Shown here: in pieces, positions 36,181-44,687 of the stretch
Layout of the letters: every line of letters starts with the position of its first letter
Numbering within the stretch: the first letter of the stretch is position 1
Source of the DNA: Rhizobium sp. AAP43
Lineage (GTDB): Bacteria; Pseudomonadota; Alphaproteobacteria; Rhizobiales; Rhizobiaceae
Length of the DNA stretch: 64,000 bases
Reading direction: 5' to 3'
Assembly (NCBI RefSeq): GCF_001296045.1
Contig: NZ_LJHS01000003.1
Location: 1-64,000 of the forward strand
Notes under the pieces: generated by a model
What the model saw: the letters and a program-made list of their open reading frames with translations, nothing else
Told to the model about the DNA's origin: nothing
The model's database searches: none
Position numbers and translations under genes: made by a program

Positions 36181-36906
36181 TCATTCGGTGAAGTAGTCAC
36201 GCACGTCGTAGTCGAAGACTTCGAACAGCGAGAGCGTCAGCCCATCGAGAAATGCCGGACCCCTTTCCGCATCAGGAAGATTCGTGGAAAGAAAGCGCAT
36301 GGCCATGACGGGATGCAAGGTCGCGAAATCTGACGTCGTCAGCGCTTTTCGCAACGGCGGCCAAATACGGTATCGCCCGGGCTCAATCACCTCGGTAACT
36401 TCATAGAGGCCGAAATGCAGGGGTGCGAAGCCGACCCAATCCCCGATACCGAGCAAACCACCCCAGAAATCGCCTGCAAGAGCGACAACGGAATCATCCG
36501 AGGAAACAGGTTCAGCGACAGCAACGAGTGGCTTCGACATGCCCCAGTTGCGAGCATTGCTCCACGACTGCCCATTGCTCCACGGCACACCATCGCGGCG
36601 CTCAGTCTCAGGGACATGAAGTCCCGCCTCGGAAAAGGTCATCCCGTCCCAATCGCAGAATGAAACGCGGACAGCATTTGCACCTTTGTGCAGTGCCGTG
36701 ACCAACCCGCGCGCCCGACGCGCCTCGACACCTCGCAGACTGGGAAACGAGAGCTGGATGTATCGCGCACCAAAGGGCGACGTAATCGACTGCGTGACGT
36801 TGCCGATCGATGAATTCGAACCAGCTCCAATCGTTTCGGGACCGCTTAGAAGTTTATATCTGTTCCACTTGAGGCCAAGTGGCCAGGACAAAAGACGTGC
36901 CATCAT
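36181..36906 (-). CDS. Minor tail protein
   Basis: A 241-residue beta-rich protein (GPETIGAGSNSSIGNVTQSITSPFGARYIQLSFPSLRG; ALAGDFWGGLLGIGDWVGFAPLHFGLYEVTEVIEPGRYRIWPPL). It follows the tape-measure gene by ATGA overlap, the usual position of the distal tail protein that caps the tube. No exact family assigned. Confidence 0.65.
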   Translation of the reverse strand: MMARLLSWPLGLKWNRYKLLSGPETIGAGSNSSIGNVTQSITSPFGARYIQLSFPSLRGVEARRARGLVTALHKGANAVRVSFCDWDGMTFSEAGLHVPETERRDGVPWSNGQSWSNARNWGMSKPLVAVAEPVSSDDSVVALAGDFWGGLLGIGDWVGFAPLHFGLYEVTEVIEPGRYRIWPPLRKALTTSDFATLHPVMAMRFLSTNLPDAERGPAFLDGLTLSLFEVFDYDVRDYFTE

Positions 36907-38783
36907 GCCCTCGTCTTGCGGATGCGGGAGACAGACATTCTGCTATCGATCACCTTGGTCAGGTTCTGTCTGTCTTGCTGCATTGTCCGCTCCAGACGTG
37001 CCACAGCCTCGACGGAGGCCCCGCGCGCATCGATGACGGGAGCGTAGGTGATGACAGCACCGCCGCCGATAGCGCCGGCCGCCTGGCCACTCGCGCCCCC
37101 ACCAACCAGGCCACCCTTCGCATAACCAGCGAGACGCTTGAGATTGCCAGCGCCGATGCGTCGCGTGGCCTCGGCATCGAAGACATATTCCCCCTTGTGA
37201 ACAATGCCTGCGGGTTCATACTTACCGCCATTGCCGGTATATCCGCCCCCGGCAAAACCCCTGAAAATTGAGCTAAGGAAACCGCCACCGCCGAAAAGGC
37301 TAGAGGAGATCGAGTCGATGGCGATGTTTGCAAGCTTGTCGATGATCTTGTCGAGCACGTTGGCGAAGATTTCCGCCCCACTCTTACCAGCGCGAAGATC
37401 CGAAACGATTCCCTGCAAGACGTCCTTGCCGATCGCCTGCAGCTCTTTCATCGCTTCCTGGCTGGCCTTTAAGGCATCACGCTCGGCATAAGTCGCTTCG
37501 ACCAACTGCTCTATTTTTGCACGTTGCTCGTCAGTGGCGGCAGCTCCCGCACGCCGCAAAGCGTTTGCGACCTGCCGCTCCTGGTCACTCATACCGATCA
37601 GCGTCTGCTCGAACTGCAGTTGCTCGATCAGCTCGGCTACCGCCTTTCGCTCACGCTCCGCCTCACTGGCAGCCTTGGACCGCCCGCCGCCTCCTGCCTT
37701 CGGAAGGCCGGTCAGTTCGATCAGCGGCCGAGAATCCGGCGTAGGTCCATTCTCCGGCGTCATGAAGCCGCCGTTCTGGATATTCCCATCAGGGCTGCGA
37801 GTAACCCCGCCATAAGCCCCCTGCGAAGGATAGAGCGCAGTCGTCGCCGCACCGGTTGCGGCATTCAGTTGCTGCACGCTACCGGCGGCCTGCAGTGCCG
37901 ATGCGGCAAGCTGATCGAACATTGCGCGAAAACCGTCCAGCGCAGGGATGCCCGTCGCATTGATTGCCGATGCCAACGCATCCTGGACGTTCTGGACGTC
38001 TTCGACCTTGAGCGAGCCATCTTCCGCAGCCGCCGCGAATTGTTCGAAGGCGGACTGAAGTGCAAGAATAACCTCGGGGTCCTGTCCCTGAAGCTGAGAG
38101 TTTACGTCTGCAAGAGCAATCCGGATGTCGTCAATAGCGGCCCGCGTCCCTTCGAGCGTGCCTTCATTGATGATCTGCGCGCCCTGCTGAAGATCGGAAA
38201 TCTTCTGAGTGCGCTCCAGTTCGTCGGCATAGGCCTTCAACGCCGGAACCGCATCACCCCACTCCTTCGCCACCTGCTGAATGAGCTGCGCCTGCTTCTG
38301 CAAGGCCTCCGCGGACTTATCCGTTTCGCTGAGCAGACTGGTGAAATACTGAATCGCCGTCCCACCGAGCGCGATGATGGCAAACGTGGCAAGCGAGACC
38401 GGATTGAGCATGGAGCCAAAGGCCGTCGACAGTGCTGACACAGCCCCGCCCGCGCCTGCGCTCCCGAGGGCCTGGCTGATCTGCGAGCCCTGCTGCATGG
38501 CGATCAGGAACGGAGACTGTCCGCCCGCGAGCTGGGTTGCGATATCGTTCAGCTGAAATGATAGATTCTGCGCCGCCGCCCGTTGAGATCCAAGCGACGC
38601 CACGGCTCGCCGGCCAACATTATCAAAGGACTTCGCTGCATTGTCGTTCGCCCGACTAAACCGCCCTTCGATAGACGTTGCGGTCGCGCCAGCATCCTTT
38701 GCGATGGACGCAAGCTGCTTGGCAAACTTGGCCTGTGTCGCCTCGATCGAGACGAGCAGTCGTGCGGTGTCGTCGGTGGCCAC
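36903..38783 (-). CDS. Tail tape measure protein
   Basis: The 626-residue protein is mostly helical. It has a TMP-type N-terminus (QAKFAKQLASIAKDAGATATSIEGRFSRANDNAAKSFDN), hydrophobic stretches at about 85-150, coiled regions, and a lambda-like C-terminus (GFAGGGYTGNGGKYEPAGIVHKGEYVFDAEATRRIG). It sets tail length and assists DNA entry. At about 1.5 angstrom per helical residue it would predict a tail near 90-95 nm. That it is the longest late protein after the tail chaperones supports the call. Confidence 0.88.
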   Translation of the reverse strand: MATDDTARLLVSIEATQAKFAKQLASIAKDAGATATSIEGRFSRANDNAAKSFDNVGRRAVASLGSQRAAAQNLSFQLNDIATQLAGGQSPFLIAMQQGSQISQALGSAGAGGAVSALSTAFGSMLNPVSLATFAIIALGGTAIQYFTSLLSETDKSAEALQKQAQLIQQVAKEWGDAVPALKAYADELERTQKISDLQQGAQIINEGTLEGTRAAIDDIRIALADVNSQLQGQDPEVILALQSAFEQFAAAAEDGSLKVEDVQNVQDALASAINATGIPALDGFRAMFDQLAASALQAAGSVQQLNAATGAATTALYPSQGAYGGVTRSPDGNIQNGGFMTPENGPTPDSRPLIELTGLPKAGGGGRSKAASEAERERKAVAELIEQLQFEQTLIGMSDQERQVANALRRAGAAATDEQRAKIEQLVEATYAERDALKASQEAMKELQAIGKDVLQGIVSDLRAGKSGAEIFANVLDKIIDKLANIAIDSISSSLFGGGGFLSSIFRGFAGGGYTGNGGKYEPAGIVHKGEYVFDAEATRRIGAGNLKRLAGYAKGGLVGGGASGQAAGAIGGGAVITYAPVIDARGASVEAVARLERTMQQDRQNLTKVIDSRMSVSRIRKTRA

Positions 38784-38786
38784 GGT

Positions 38787-39053
38787 TCAAAATCCTGCAA
38801 TTCCGAGGGAGGCGGCCCGCTCTGCCGACATGGTCGGCGGGGCCTCGTCAGTAGCGTGCATCTTGCGGAATGCTTCCGCGCAGCATGCGAATTCCCAGAG
38901 TGTCATCTCGTTCACGGCACCAGGCGGAAAGCCCATCGCGGTGCCGAGCATGAAATAGTTTGACCAGCGTGTGCGGCCATTCGGTAGCGGGTTCAGCTCT
39001 CGCTCATCACTGTCCCCGCTTCGCCCTCCCCCGGCTGGTCCCCACCTTCCCAC
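38787..39053 (-). CDS. Tail assembly chaperone, second frame
   Basis: The open frame gives 88 residues from a GTG at 39053. The convincing part is NYFMLGTAMGFPPGAVNEMTLWEFACCAEAFRKMHATDEAPPTMSAERAASLG, which matches small phage/GTA tail chaperones (TIGR02216-like). It overlaps the preceding frame by about 60 bases in the -1 direction and has no clear ribosome site. It may therefore be made by ribosomal frameshift from the upstream gene, as in lambda G/GT, or start internally. Exact start uncertain. Confidence 0.6.
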   Translation of the reverse strand: MGRWGPAGGGRSGDSDERELNPLPNGRTRWSNYFMLGTAMGFPPGAVNEMTLWEFACCAEAFRKMHATDEAPPTMSAERAASLGIAGF

Positions 39054-39346
39054 ATGATAAAATTACGCAGGATGTCAGCGGCGACGAGCGCAAGGGCATA
39101 GAGGCTTGCCGCCTCGGTTGCCTTGTCGATTTTCTTTCTGGCATCGTCGTCCGACATTCCAGCGCCTATCAGCCCTTGCCGGATCGGCGCGAGAACATCG
39201 TCGACCTTCCACTGCTGCTTCAGGAGGCGAAGCAGCACGACGGCACAGCCGGCATCGCAGCGGTCCTCGATCGCGCGGAGGTGGCCGATCCCGAGCCGGA
39301 ATCTGTCCTCGCCACCCGGCCAGGTCTTTTCGATCGCCGGACGCAT
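38993..39346 (-). CDS. Tail assembly chaperone, first frame (GTA gp10-like)
   Basis: The 117-residue protein (RFRLGIGHLRAIEDRCDAGCAVVLLRLLKQQWKVDDVLAPIRQGLIGAGM...) resembles the GTA-gp10/G-type tail protein that lies between tail tube and tape measure. Its ATG overlaps the tail tube stop by one base. The end overlaps the next chaperone frame; a CCGGGGGAG run lies in the overlap. It should chaperone the tape measure during tail assembly. Confidence 0.7.
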   Translation of the reverse strand: MRPAIEKTWPGGEDRFRLGIGHLRAIEDRCDAGCAVVLLRLLKQQWKVDDVLAPIRQGLIGAGMSDDDARKKIDKATEAASLYALALVAADILRNFIMWEGGDQPGEGEAGTVMSES

Positions 39347-39795
39347 CAGGCCTTGGCCGTCCGCGTCGGCAGGCCGTTGAACTCGATTGAGATCTCGGCG
39401 TTGACCACCTGGCCTTTTTCAACGGCATTGTTAAGTTCTGCCAGGATGGCCGGGCCGGACTCGTATTCGGTGTCGCCAACGGCAGCGTTGACGTGCTGCA
39501 GGCGAATATTCTTCGTTTGGCCGCTGTACCACCAGTCCAGCATCATTTCATGGCTCTGCTTGGCCCAAACACCGGAGCCGCCCACCATGACTTCCTGACT
39601 CTGCACGCCCTTCTTGATCTCGGAAGGCAGGCTTTCGTCGCTGCAGTCAGACGGCACCTCGTTCGAGTTGATATTGGCCTTCCGCTTGATGTCGCGGGCA
39701 GTCAACCCGCAGACCTTCGTGTAGACGCCAGAACCTGATGTGATCTCGACTTCCAGCACGAAGTCCTTGAATTCGGCAGAGGTGGGTGCAACCAT
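39346..39795 (-). CDS. Major tail (tube) protein
   Basis: The 149-residue protein starts SAEFKDFVLEVEITSGSGVYTKVCGLTARDIKRKANINSNEVPSDC and ends ELNNAVEKGQVVNAEISIEFNGLP. This is the pattern of siphovirus tail-tube proteins related to lambda gpV/HK97 gp6-class folds. ACAGGAGA precedes ATG 39795. Size and location just before the chaperones fit. Confidence 0.85.
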   Translation of the reverse strand: MVAPTSAEFKDFVLEVEITSGSGVYTKVCGLTARDIKRKANINSNEVPSDCSDESLPSEIKKGVQSQEVMVGGSGVWAKQSHEMMLDWWYSGQTKNIRLQHVNAAVGDTEYESGPAILAELNNAVEKGQVVNAEISIEFNGLPTRTAKA

Positions 39796-39809
39796 GATCC
39801 TGTCTCCTG

Positions 39810-40022
39810 TCAGTTGCCGGAAACCGGCGGTTTTGATTGTTTCGCCTTGCGCGCCTGGCTCCGGTCAGGATTGGCGCAGCGGGTCGCCCTTCCAATGCTG
39901 ACGGCATAATCGACGAAGTCTTGCGGCCACTCTTGGCGCTGCGGTCCCGCCTTGGCATTGAAGGACAGCATGGATTTCGGCCGCGCCCAGTTGACCTCGC
40001 GGAGAACCACCATCCAGGCCAT
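39810..40022 (-). CDS. Small phage protein between tail terminator and tube genes
   Basis: A 70-residue basic protein (MAWMVVLREVNWARPKSMLSFNAKAGPQRQEWPQDFVDYAVSIGRA...). The ATG overlaps the preceding stop (TGATG). The FN-AKAGPQRQ-WPQDFVDYA pattern is suggestive of a small conserved late protein, but I do not recognise it. Confidence 0.55.
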   Translation of the reverse strand: MAWMVVLREVNWARPKSMLSFNAKAGPQRQEWPQDFVDYAVSIGRATRCANPDRSQARKAKQSKPPVSGN

Positions 40023-40432
40023 CACTCGGGCTCCTCGATCGTTGCCGAGAGCGTGACGATTCCGTGGGTTATCTTCGGATCACGATCCGGCATCACCCGG
40101 CGGGTCTGGACGCTGATCCTCACCAGGGCATTGTCTGTCAGCACCAGATCCTGGTCATGAAACAGACGGTAAAGGCGATCGGTGATGCGCTTGGCCTCGA
40201 CCTGCCCGACCGCGATGCTCCAGACGTCGAGCTGCAGATTATGCGTGCCCATCGAGATACAATCGGCACTCTCGTCGACCACATCGCTCGGTCCGAACGA
40301 CCCATAGGCCGTCCGTCCCTTAAACGGTTCCTTGGGAACCACATCGTAGAAATCGCCAAGCAGCGCCATCACGGCACTGTCTCCACGGATCGTGTCATGC
40401 ACGAGCTTCTGGAATTCCGCCGACGCGCTCAT
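40022..40432 (-). CDS. DUF3168 tail terminator/completion protein
   Basis: The 136-residue product (AEFQKLVHDTIRGDSAVMALLGDFYDVVPKEPFKGRTAYGSFGPSDVVDE...) fits DUF3168. Members close the tail tube at its head-proximal end in HK97-like phages. It lies directly after the HK97 gp10-type protein, as expected for the neck/tail-joining cluster. Confidence 0.85.
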   Translation of the reverse strand: MSASAEFQKLVHDTIRGDSAVMALLGDFYDVVPKEPFKGRTAYGSFGPSDVVDESADCISMGTHNLQLDVWSIAVGQVEAKRITDRLYRLFHDQDLVLTDNALVRISVQTRRVMPDRDPKITHGIVTLSATIEEPE

Positions 40433-40435
40433 CGA

Positions 40436-40942
40436 TCAATCATCCCCAGGAAGATCCGGTCCAATGAACCGGATGCCTTTTTTCATTTCACGCTTGATGC
40501 GCGATTGGATGCGTTTTCGCAGTGCCCGCCAGGCTGGGTAGAAGAACGGTTGTGCCCTGGCGCCGGGATGGGGTACAGGCTTGCCCTTGAAACTCTTGTT
40601 GCCGCCGCCGCGCGACACATTATGCGGCGCGGTGCCAAACTCGACAAAATGGGCGTAAAAGGCCTCTTTGTTCCCGGCAAAGACCGTGATGCGCAGCGCG
40701 CCGTAGCTCGCCTCCTCGGCCTTGCTATTGCGCACCTGAAAGATCGTGAATGAGCCCGTCGGTGCGTCGCCCCAGGTCCAGCCAATGCTGTCGCGCAGGT
40801 CGCCACTCTCGGTGGGAACCAATCGCTTCATCATGTCGACAAGTTCCTGCGCGCTCTTCTCCATAGCTTTGCGCGTCAGCTTGACGACGCGGGGCGGGAT
40901 GGCGGCGAGCTTCGCCTCTAACTCACGGATGCCTTGTACCAT
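40436..40942 (-). CDS. HK97 gp10-family neck protein
   Basis: The 168-residue protein starts IRELEAKLAAIPPRVVKLTRKAMEKSAQELVDMMKRLVPTESGDLRDSI and contains FYAHFVEFGTAPH and AQPFFYPAWRA, hallmark segments of the HK97 gp10 family. It joins head and tail. Its ATG overlaps the stop of the head-tail adaptor gene. Confidence 0.9.
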   Translation of the reverse strand: MVQGIRELEAKLAAIPPRVVKLTRKAMEKSAQELVDMMKRLVPTESGDLRDSIGWTWGDAPTGSFTIFQVRNSKAEEASYGALRITVFAGNKEAFYAHFVEFGTAPHNVSRGGGNKSFKGKPVPHPGARAQPFFYPAWRALRKRIQSRIKREMKKGIRFIGPDLPGDD

Positions 40943-41298
40943 CAGATAGGCACGCCGCTTTCGCAGAGCATGTCGATAAACGCACCCTTGGGATCGATCG
41001 TCACGTCGCGGATGGCGTAGGCAATATCCGACCGGCTATCGGTGGCCTTCCAGTCTGCTGTGACCTGCCGAGTGTCGGACGAAGCCCGCACGCGGATCAC
41101 CACCGGATGGCGGTTTTCGAGCCGGGAGGCAATGACGGTTTCGCCGCCGCGCAGATGGGTATAGCCACCGGCTACGGTGAACTGGTTTGCCCAGTCACCC
41201 TGGCCGTTGCCATAACCATCCTCGCTGTCGATCCGCTTCGCAAACGAGATCCGCTCACGAAGCTTCCCAGCGCCACCAACTCCGGCTGCCTTCGCCAT
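40942..41298 (-). CDS. Head-tail adaptor
   Basis: The 118-residue protein (GAGKLRERISFAKRIDSEDGYGNGQGDWANQFTVAGGYTHLRGGETVIASRLENRHPVVIRVR) matches the Phage_H_T_join/HK97 stopper family. It docks to the connector and closes the filled head. It is followed by the gp10-type gene with a one-base overlap. Confidence 0.87.
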   Translation of the reverse strand: MAKAAGVGGAGKLRERISFAKRIDSEDGYGNGQGDWANQFTVAGGYTHLRGGETVIASRLENRHPVVIRVRASSDTRQVTADWKATDSRSDIAYAIRDVTIDPKGAFIDMLCESGVPI

Positions 41299-41300
41299 GG

Positions 41301-41723
41301 TCAGCTCGCGACACCGGAATACTGGAAGTCGACCTTCAACTGCGTGGTCGAAACGGCCACGCCGACGATGACGTAGTAATCGCCGCCGGTGATATCGGCG
41401 AGAGGGCAGATCTTGCCGGGCGTATCGGACAGATAATAGGTGACGCCCGCGGTCAGCACGGCGCCAACCGTCAGAAGCCCCTCTTCATGGACTTCGAGCG
41501 GCTGGCCATCAGCCGCACCGTTCAGCGCGACGGCAAGCTTGCCGGTCGCTCCACGCGCCGCCGCAGCAGCCGCGTCGGAATCGGCAAGCTGATATTTTCC
41601 AGTCGTGTCGGCATCGAGATAGATGAAATCACCGGCAACGATAGTCGCACCGGACACACCTCGATTGCGCCGTGCCGCCGCAGCGGAGATCACGGAAGCG
41701 GCAGTGATGCTGATATCAGCCAT
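41301..41723 (-). CDS. Phage structural protein, probable capsid decoration
   Basis: A 140-residue Ala/Thr/Gly-rich, beta-strand-rich protein (MADISITAASVISAAAARRNRGVSGATIVAGDFIYLDADTTGKYQLADSD...). The composition resembles small head-decoration or DUF2190-like proteins. It lies between the connector and the head-tail adaptor genes. The role is inferred from position and composition. Confidence 0.55.
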   Translation of the reverse strand: MADISITAASVISAAAARRNRGVSGATIVAGDFIYLDADTTGKYQLADSDAAAAAARGATGKLAVALNGAADGQPLEVHEEGLLTVGAVLTAGVTYYLSDTPGKICPLADITGGDYYVIVGVAVSTTQLKVDFQYSGVAS

Positions 41724-41753
41724 GGCGATTTTCCTTGTAGCGAATGGGAATGG

Positions 41754-42332
41754 TCAAAGACCGATGCGGCGATAGGGCGAAACCAGCGCCATCACGCCAA
41801 ACGGCGTCTCGGAGAGCGCGGCACCAGCCGCCTCACGGTTTTCGTAGAGATGCGCGACCAGCATCTTTGCGGCGATGCTGATCGAGGCCGGAACATCAGT
41901 ATCCGACGTTCCATAGCCGCAAACCATCGTGACCGAGATCGCGTCGGCTCGGTCATAAATTGAGGGACTAGCAAACTGCTGGTCCCACTCGACATAAGAA
42001 CCGGAGGCGCCTTCAATAAGACGATATGTCGAAGCCGACAGCGTCTGTGACACGTTTTGCGGGTCGAAGTAGGCAATCTCGACGGACTGCACGTCTGGAA
42101 AGGCAAGACGCATCCCGCAGGCGGGCCAGCAATGAAACTTTTGCACCCATGTCTGACTGATCAGGCAGCGACCGAGGATGCCGGAATACCCGTCGAAGTG
42201 CGCTGTCGCCGCATCGATGTAGGCGCTGACGAGTTCATCATCATCGCTGTGATCGACGTTCAGGTGCCTCTTTACCTCTTCGAGATCCAGGAGGCTCGAC
42301 AATGGTGCGACGGTACGAAGCGGTCGAAGCAT
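41754..42332 (-). CDS. Head-tail connector (gp6-like)
   Basis: The 192-residue protein starts LRPLRTVAPLSSLLDLEEVKRHLNVDHSDDDELVSAYIDAATAHFDGYSG, the typical helical start of HK97 gp6-like connectors, and ends SIAAKMLVAHLYENREA. It forms the ring below the portal. GGGAG precedes ATG 42332; the frame is open 51 bases further up. Confidence 0.85.
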   Translation of the reverse strand: MLRPLRTVAPLSSLLDLEEVKRHLNVDHSDDDELVSAYIDAATAHFDGYSGILGRCLISQTWVQKFHCWPACGMRLAFPDVQSVEIAYFDPQNVSQTLSASTYRLIEGASGSYVEWDQQFASPSIYDRADAISVTMVCGYGTSDTDVPASISIAAKMLVAHLYENREAAGAALSETPFGVMALVSPYRRIGL

Positions 42333-42389
42333 TGATATCTCCCAGGGAAATGGCGAGGCCTTTCGACCCCGCCGCAGACGCATCGCTGA

Positions 42390-42683
42390 TCAGGCAGCGG
42401 TGGCGGCTTCGAGCTTTGCGATGATGTCAGCCTTCTTCTCGGCCCCTTCGAGATCGACATTGAGTTCTGTCGCCATTGCCTTGAGCTGAGGAACCGTGAG
42501 CTTCGCAAGCTCGCTGCTCTTGCCACCATCATCGACCTCGGGAGACTCGACCTCCTCAGCCCATCCGTTTTCGACGGCCACGCGGGCAAGATCGCCCTTG
42601 ACGATATCGCCGACCTCGAACTGACGTGTCATGACCTCGTCATCCGGACGGCCGGGAAAACTCTTTGTGACTTTCGCTTCCAT
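42390..42683 (-). CDS. Small head protein with SAP/Rho-N-like C-terminus
   Basis: A 97-residue protein. The N-terminal half looks like a small beta domain (EAKVTKSFPGRPDDEVMTRQFEVGDIVKGDLARVAVENGWAEEV). The C-terminal 35 residues (LTVPQLKAMATELNVDLEGAEKKADIIAKLE) form a helix-extended-helix motif of the Rho-N/SAP/LEM type seen in many head-completion proteins. CAGGAGA precedes ATG 42683. Confidence 0.65.
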   Translation of the reverse strand: MEAKVTKSFPGRPDDEVMTRQFEVGDIVKGDLARVAVENGWAEEVESPEVDDGGKSSELAKLTVPQLKAMATELNVDLEGAEKKADIIAKLEAATAA

Positions 42684-42746
42684 GAACGTGTCTCCTGTAG
42701 AGCCGAACCAGGCCGACAAAGCGGCCCGGCTGGTTCATCCGGTTGA

Positions 42747-43184
42747 TCAGGCCTGATCGGCCTGCGGGTTGCTGAAACCGTTGCCCTTGAGCACGCTGGC
42801 CGCGATCGGCGTGCCCGAACCATGGGTGCCGGAGAAGTCCGCCAGGAGCTTCAGGTATCGCTTGCCGCCGATATAGCCGCAGCGGTAGACGGCAGCCGCT
42901 GCATGGGCCGCGATCAGGGACTTGATGATGCCGCCACTGGCGACGGTAACACCGTCCATGTCGGCAGTGACGACGTCGGTATAGGTCGAGTCATCGTCCG
43001 AATGAGTGAGCTTGAACTCGACCTTGTTGGTGCCGGAGAACGTGATGCCGCCAATACCGATATCGAGCAAGATTTCGGCGGACTCATAACCCTGCAGGTC
43101 GACGGCGGCAGGCGTATTGTCGGCAGAAAGGACGGCGCAGCCGATCAGGACCGAGCGCGTAATCTTCGAATGGATATCCTTCAT
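42747..43184 (-). CDS. Phage head-region protein, beta-rich
   Basis: The 145-residue protein (SVLIGCAVLSADNTPAAVDLQGYESAEILLDIGIGGITFSGTNKVEFKLTHSDDD...) is a single beta-rich domain. It follows the capsid gene at the position commonly filled by small head-associated proteins in HK97-type phages of Rhizobiales. Decoration or stabilising role is likely but unproved. Confidence 0.6.
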   Translation of the reverse strand: MKDIHSKITRSVLIGCAVLSADNTPAAVDLQGYESAEILLDIGIGGITFSGTNKVEFKLTHSDDDSTYTDVVTADMDGVTVASGGIIKSLIAAHAAAAVYRCGYIGGKRYLKLLADFSGTHGSGTPIAASVLKGNGFSNPQADQA

Positions 43185-43217
43185 GGGACAGATCCTTGTG
43201 TTGGGAAGGATGAAGGG

Positions 43218-43239
43218 ATGCCGGACAGGCGCCCGGCAT
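43218..43239 (-). terminator. Hairpin after the capsid gene
   Basis: A perfect 7-bp stem (ATGCCGG/CCGGCAT, 43218-43224 and 43233-43239) lies 35 bases beyond the capsid stop on the minus strand. No strong T-run follows. It may stabilise the 3' end of capsid mRNA or reduce read-through, helping high capsid output. Confidence 0.4.
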
Positions 43240-43273
43240 GCTGTTCAAGTTGCAGCGAACGAAGCGCCCGCGA

Positions 43274-44677
43274 TCAGGCCGAGATCTTCAGAAGCTTGAT
43301 CGCCTCGAAGTTGGCGATGCCGCCACCGCAACGCTTGGTCGTGTAGAACCCGACCTTCGGCTTGTTGGTGTAGGGATCGCGCAGAACGCGGATGCCAGTC
43401 CGGTCGAGGATCATGTATCCGCGGCGGAAATCACCGAAGGCGATCGGAAACGCATTGGCGCCCACCGCCGGCATGTTGTCGTCGGTGTAAACAGGCTTGT
43501 TGAGGATCGTCGCGACCTCGGCTGCCGCAGAGGGCTCCTTCCAGAGGTAGTTGCCCTGTCCGTCCTTCAGCTTTCGCGCCTTGCCCATGGTGGCGTCACT
43601 CATCAGCCAGGAGGCGTTCTGGCGCATGCCCTGCTTCAGAGCATAATGTACGTCGATCAGAGCGTCGGCCGGTGCAGTGGTGGCAAAATCGGCAGCTGCG
43701 CCCGAGACGACAAAGCCGAGCTTGCCCCAGGTGTAGCTGGTATTGGCAATGGTATCGTAGGAAAGGATACCGCGCGGCTTCTTAACGCCATTGCCGGCCA
43801 CGAAGGCAGCGCCTTCGAGTTCGGAAAATGCGATCTGGACCTCGTCTGCCAGCCATGCGGAGATGTCGACGATCCCGTCATCCAGCATCTTCTGCGTGGT
43901 GAACGGGTTCGCGTACATTTCCATGACTGTGAAGACGAGTTCGCGCAGCGTCGCCGTACCGGTTTCGGGGCGCGCCTCTTCTTCACCGACCCAACCAGAA
44001 CCGGCGCCGCCCATGCTAACGAATTTGTTGTAAGTGTCGGTGCCGATCTGCATCACGTTGGCGATCTGCCGCATGACCGAAACAGTGCCGAGAACCCGGT
44101 CGATCTGCGTCTCGGTTTCCTTCGGCACCAGGTAGCCGCCATCAGGGTCCGACTGCGTCGTCAGGGCGGCCTTCACTTCGAGATCGGCGAGGCCGTTATC
44201 GACACCCTTGCGGAACCACTTGTTGAAGGCAGACTGATGCTCCTTGGCGGCCGGTGCAGTGGGCTCGCCAGCTCCGCCGCCGATCTCGATTGCCGCCTTG
44301 AAGGCGTTGAGGTCGTCGAGCGCCTTCTGCAGCTTGGAAATATCCGCGTTTATGCGTTCAACCTTTTCCGCCTGGACGACGTCGGCAAACTTGGCGTTGA
44401 TGCCCTTGAGTTCTGCCTCGTGGGCTTCCTTGAATGCCTGGACGGTCTGTTTCAATTCCGCAAAAAGCGCATTGGCATCGCCTTCGGCACGAGCCGAGAA
44501 AATGCCACGAGCGCGGTGGTTGAGCGCGGGTGCCACGACCATTGCCAAATGGGGAAGACTGAAGGGGGCAGACAGAACCGTGGCGACGTGATCCGCATGG
44601 AAGGAGTTGCTTGCGAGAAAGACGAGCGCGCATGCGCAGAGGACGGCGCCCAGGGCGCCGATGAATGCGATCTTCAT
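43274..44677 (-). CDS. HK97-fold major capsid protein
   Basis: The 467-residue protein has a coiled delta-type region (about 65-120, ELKQTVQAFKEAHEAELKGI onward). The HK97 fold follows: ALTTQSDPDGGYLVPKETETQI, RQIANVMQIGTDTYNKFVSMGGAGSGWVGEEE, ISAWLADEVQIAFSELEGAAFVAGNGVKKPRGIL and GDFRRGYMILDRTGIRVLRDPYT. The first 25 residues form a strongly hydrophobic, signal-like helix, which is unusual for a capsid. GGAG 8 bases before ATG 44677 supports this start over the Met at residue 46. The delta region is probably cut by the ClpP-type protease encoded upstream. Confidence 0.92.
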   Translation of the reverse strand: MKIAFIGALGAVLCACALVFLASNSFHADHVATVLSAPFSLPHLAMVVAPALNHRARGIFSARAEGDANALFAELKQTVQAFKEAHEAELKGINAKFADVVQAEKVERINADISKLQKALDDLNAFKAAIEIGGGAGEPTAPAAKEHQSAFNKWFRKGVDNGLADLEVKAALTTQSDPDGGYLVPKETETQIDRVLGTVSVMRQIANVMQIGTDTYNKFVSMGGAGSGWVGEEEARPETGTATLRELVFTVMEMYANPFTTQKMLDDGIVDISAWLADEVQIAFSELEGAAFVAGNGVKKPRGILSYDTIANTSYTWGKLGFVVSGAAADFATTAPADALIDVHYALKQGMRQNASWLMSDATMGKARKLKDGQGNYLWKEPSAAAEVATILNKPVYTDDNMPAVGANAFPIAFGDFRRGYMILDRTGIRVLRDPYTNKPKVGFYTTKRCGGGIANFEAIKLLKISA

Positions 44678-44687
44678 GGTAGATCTC

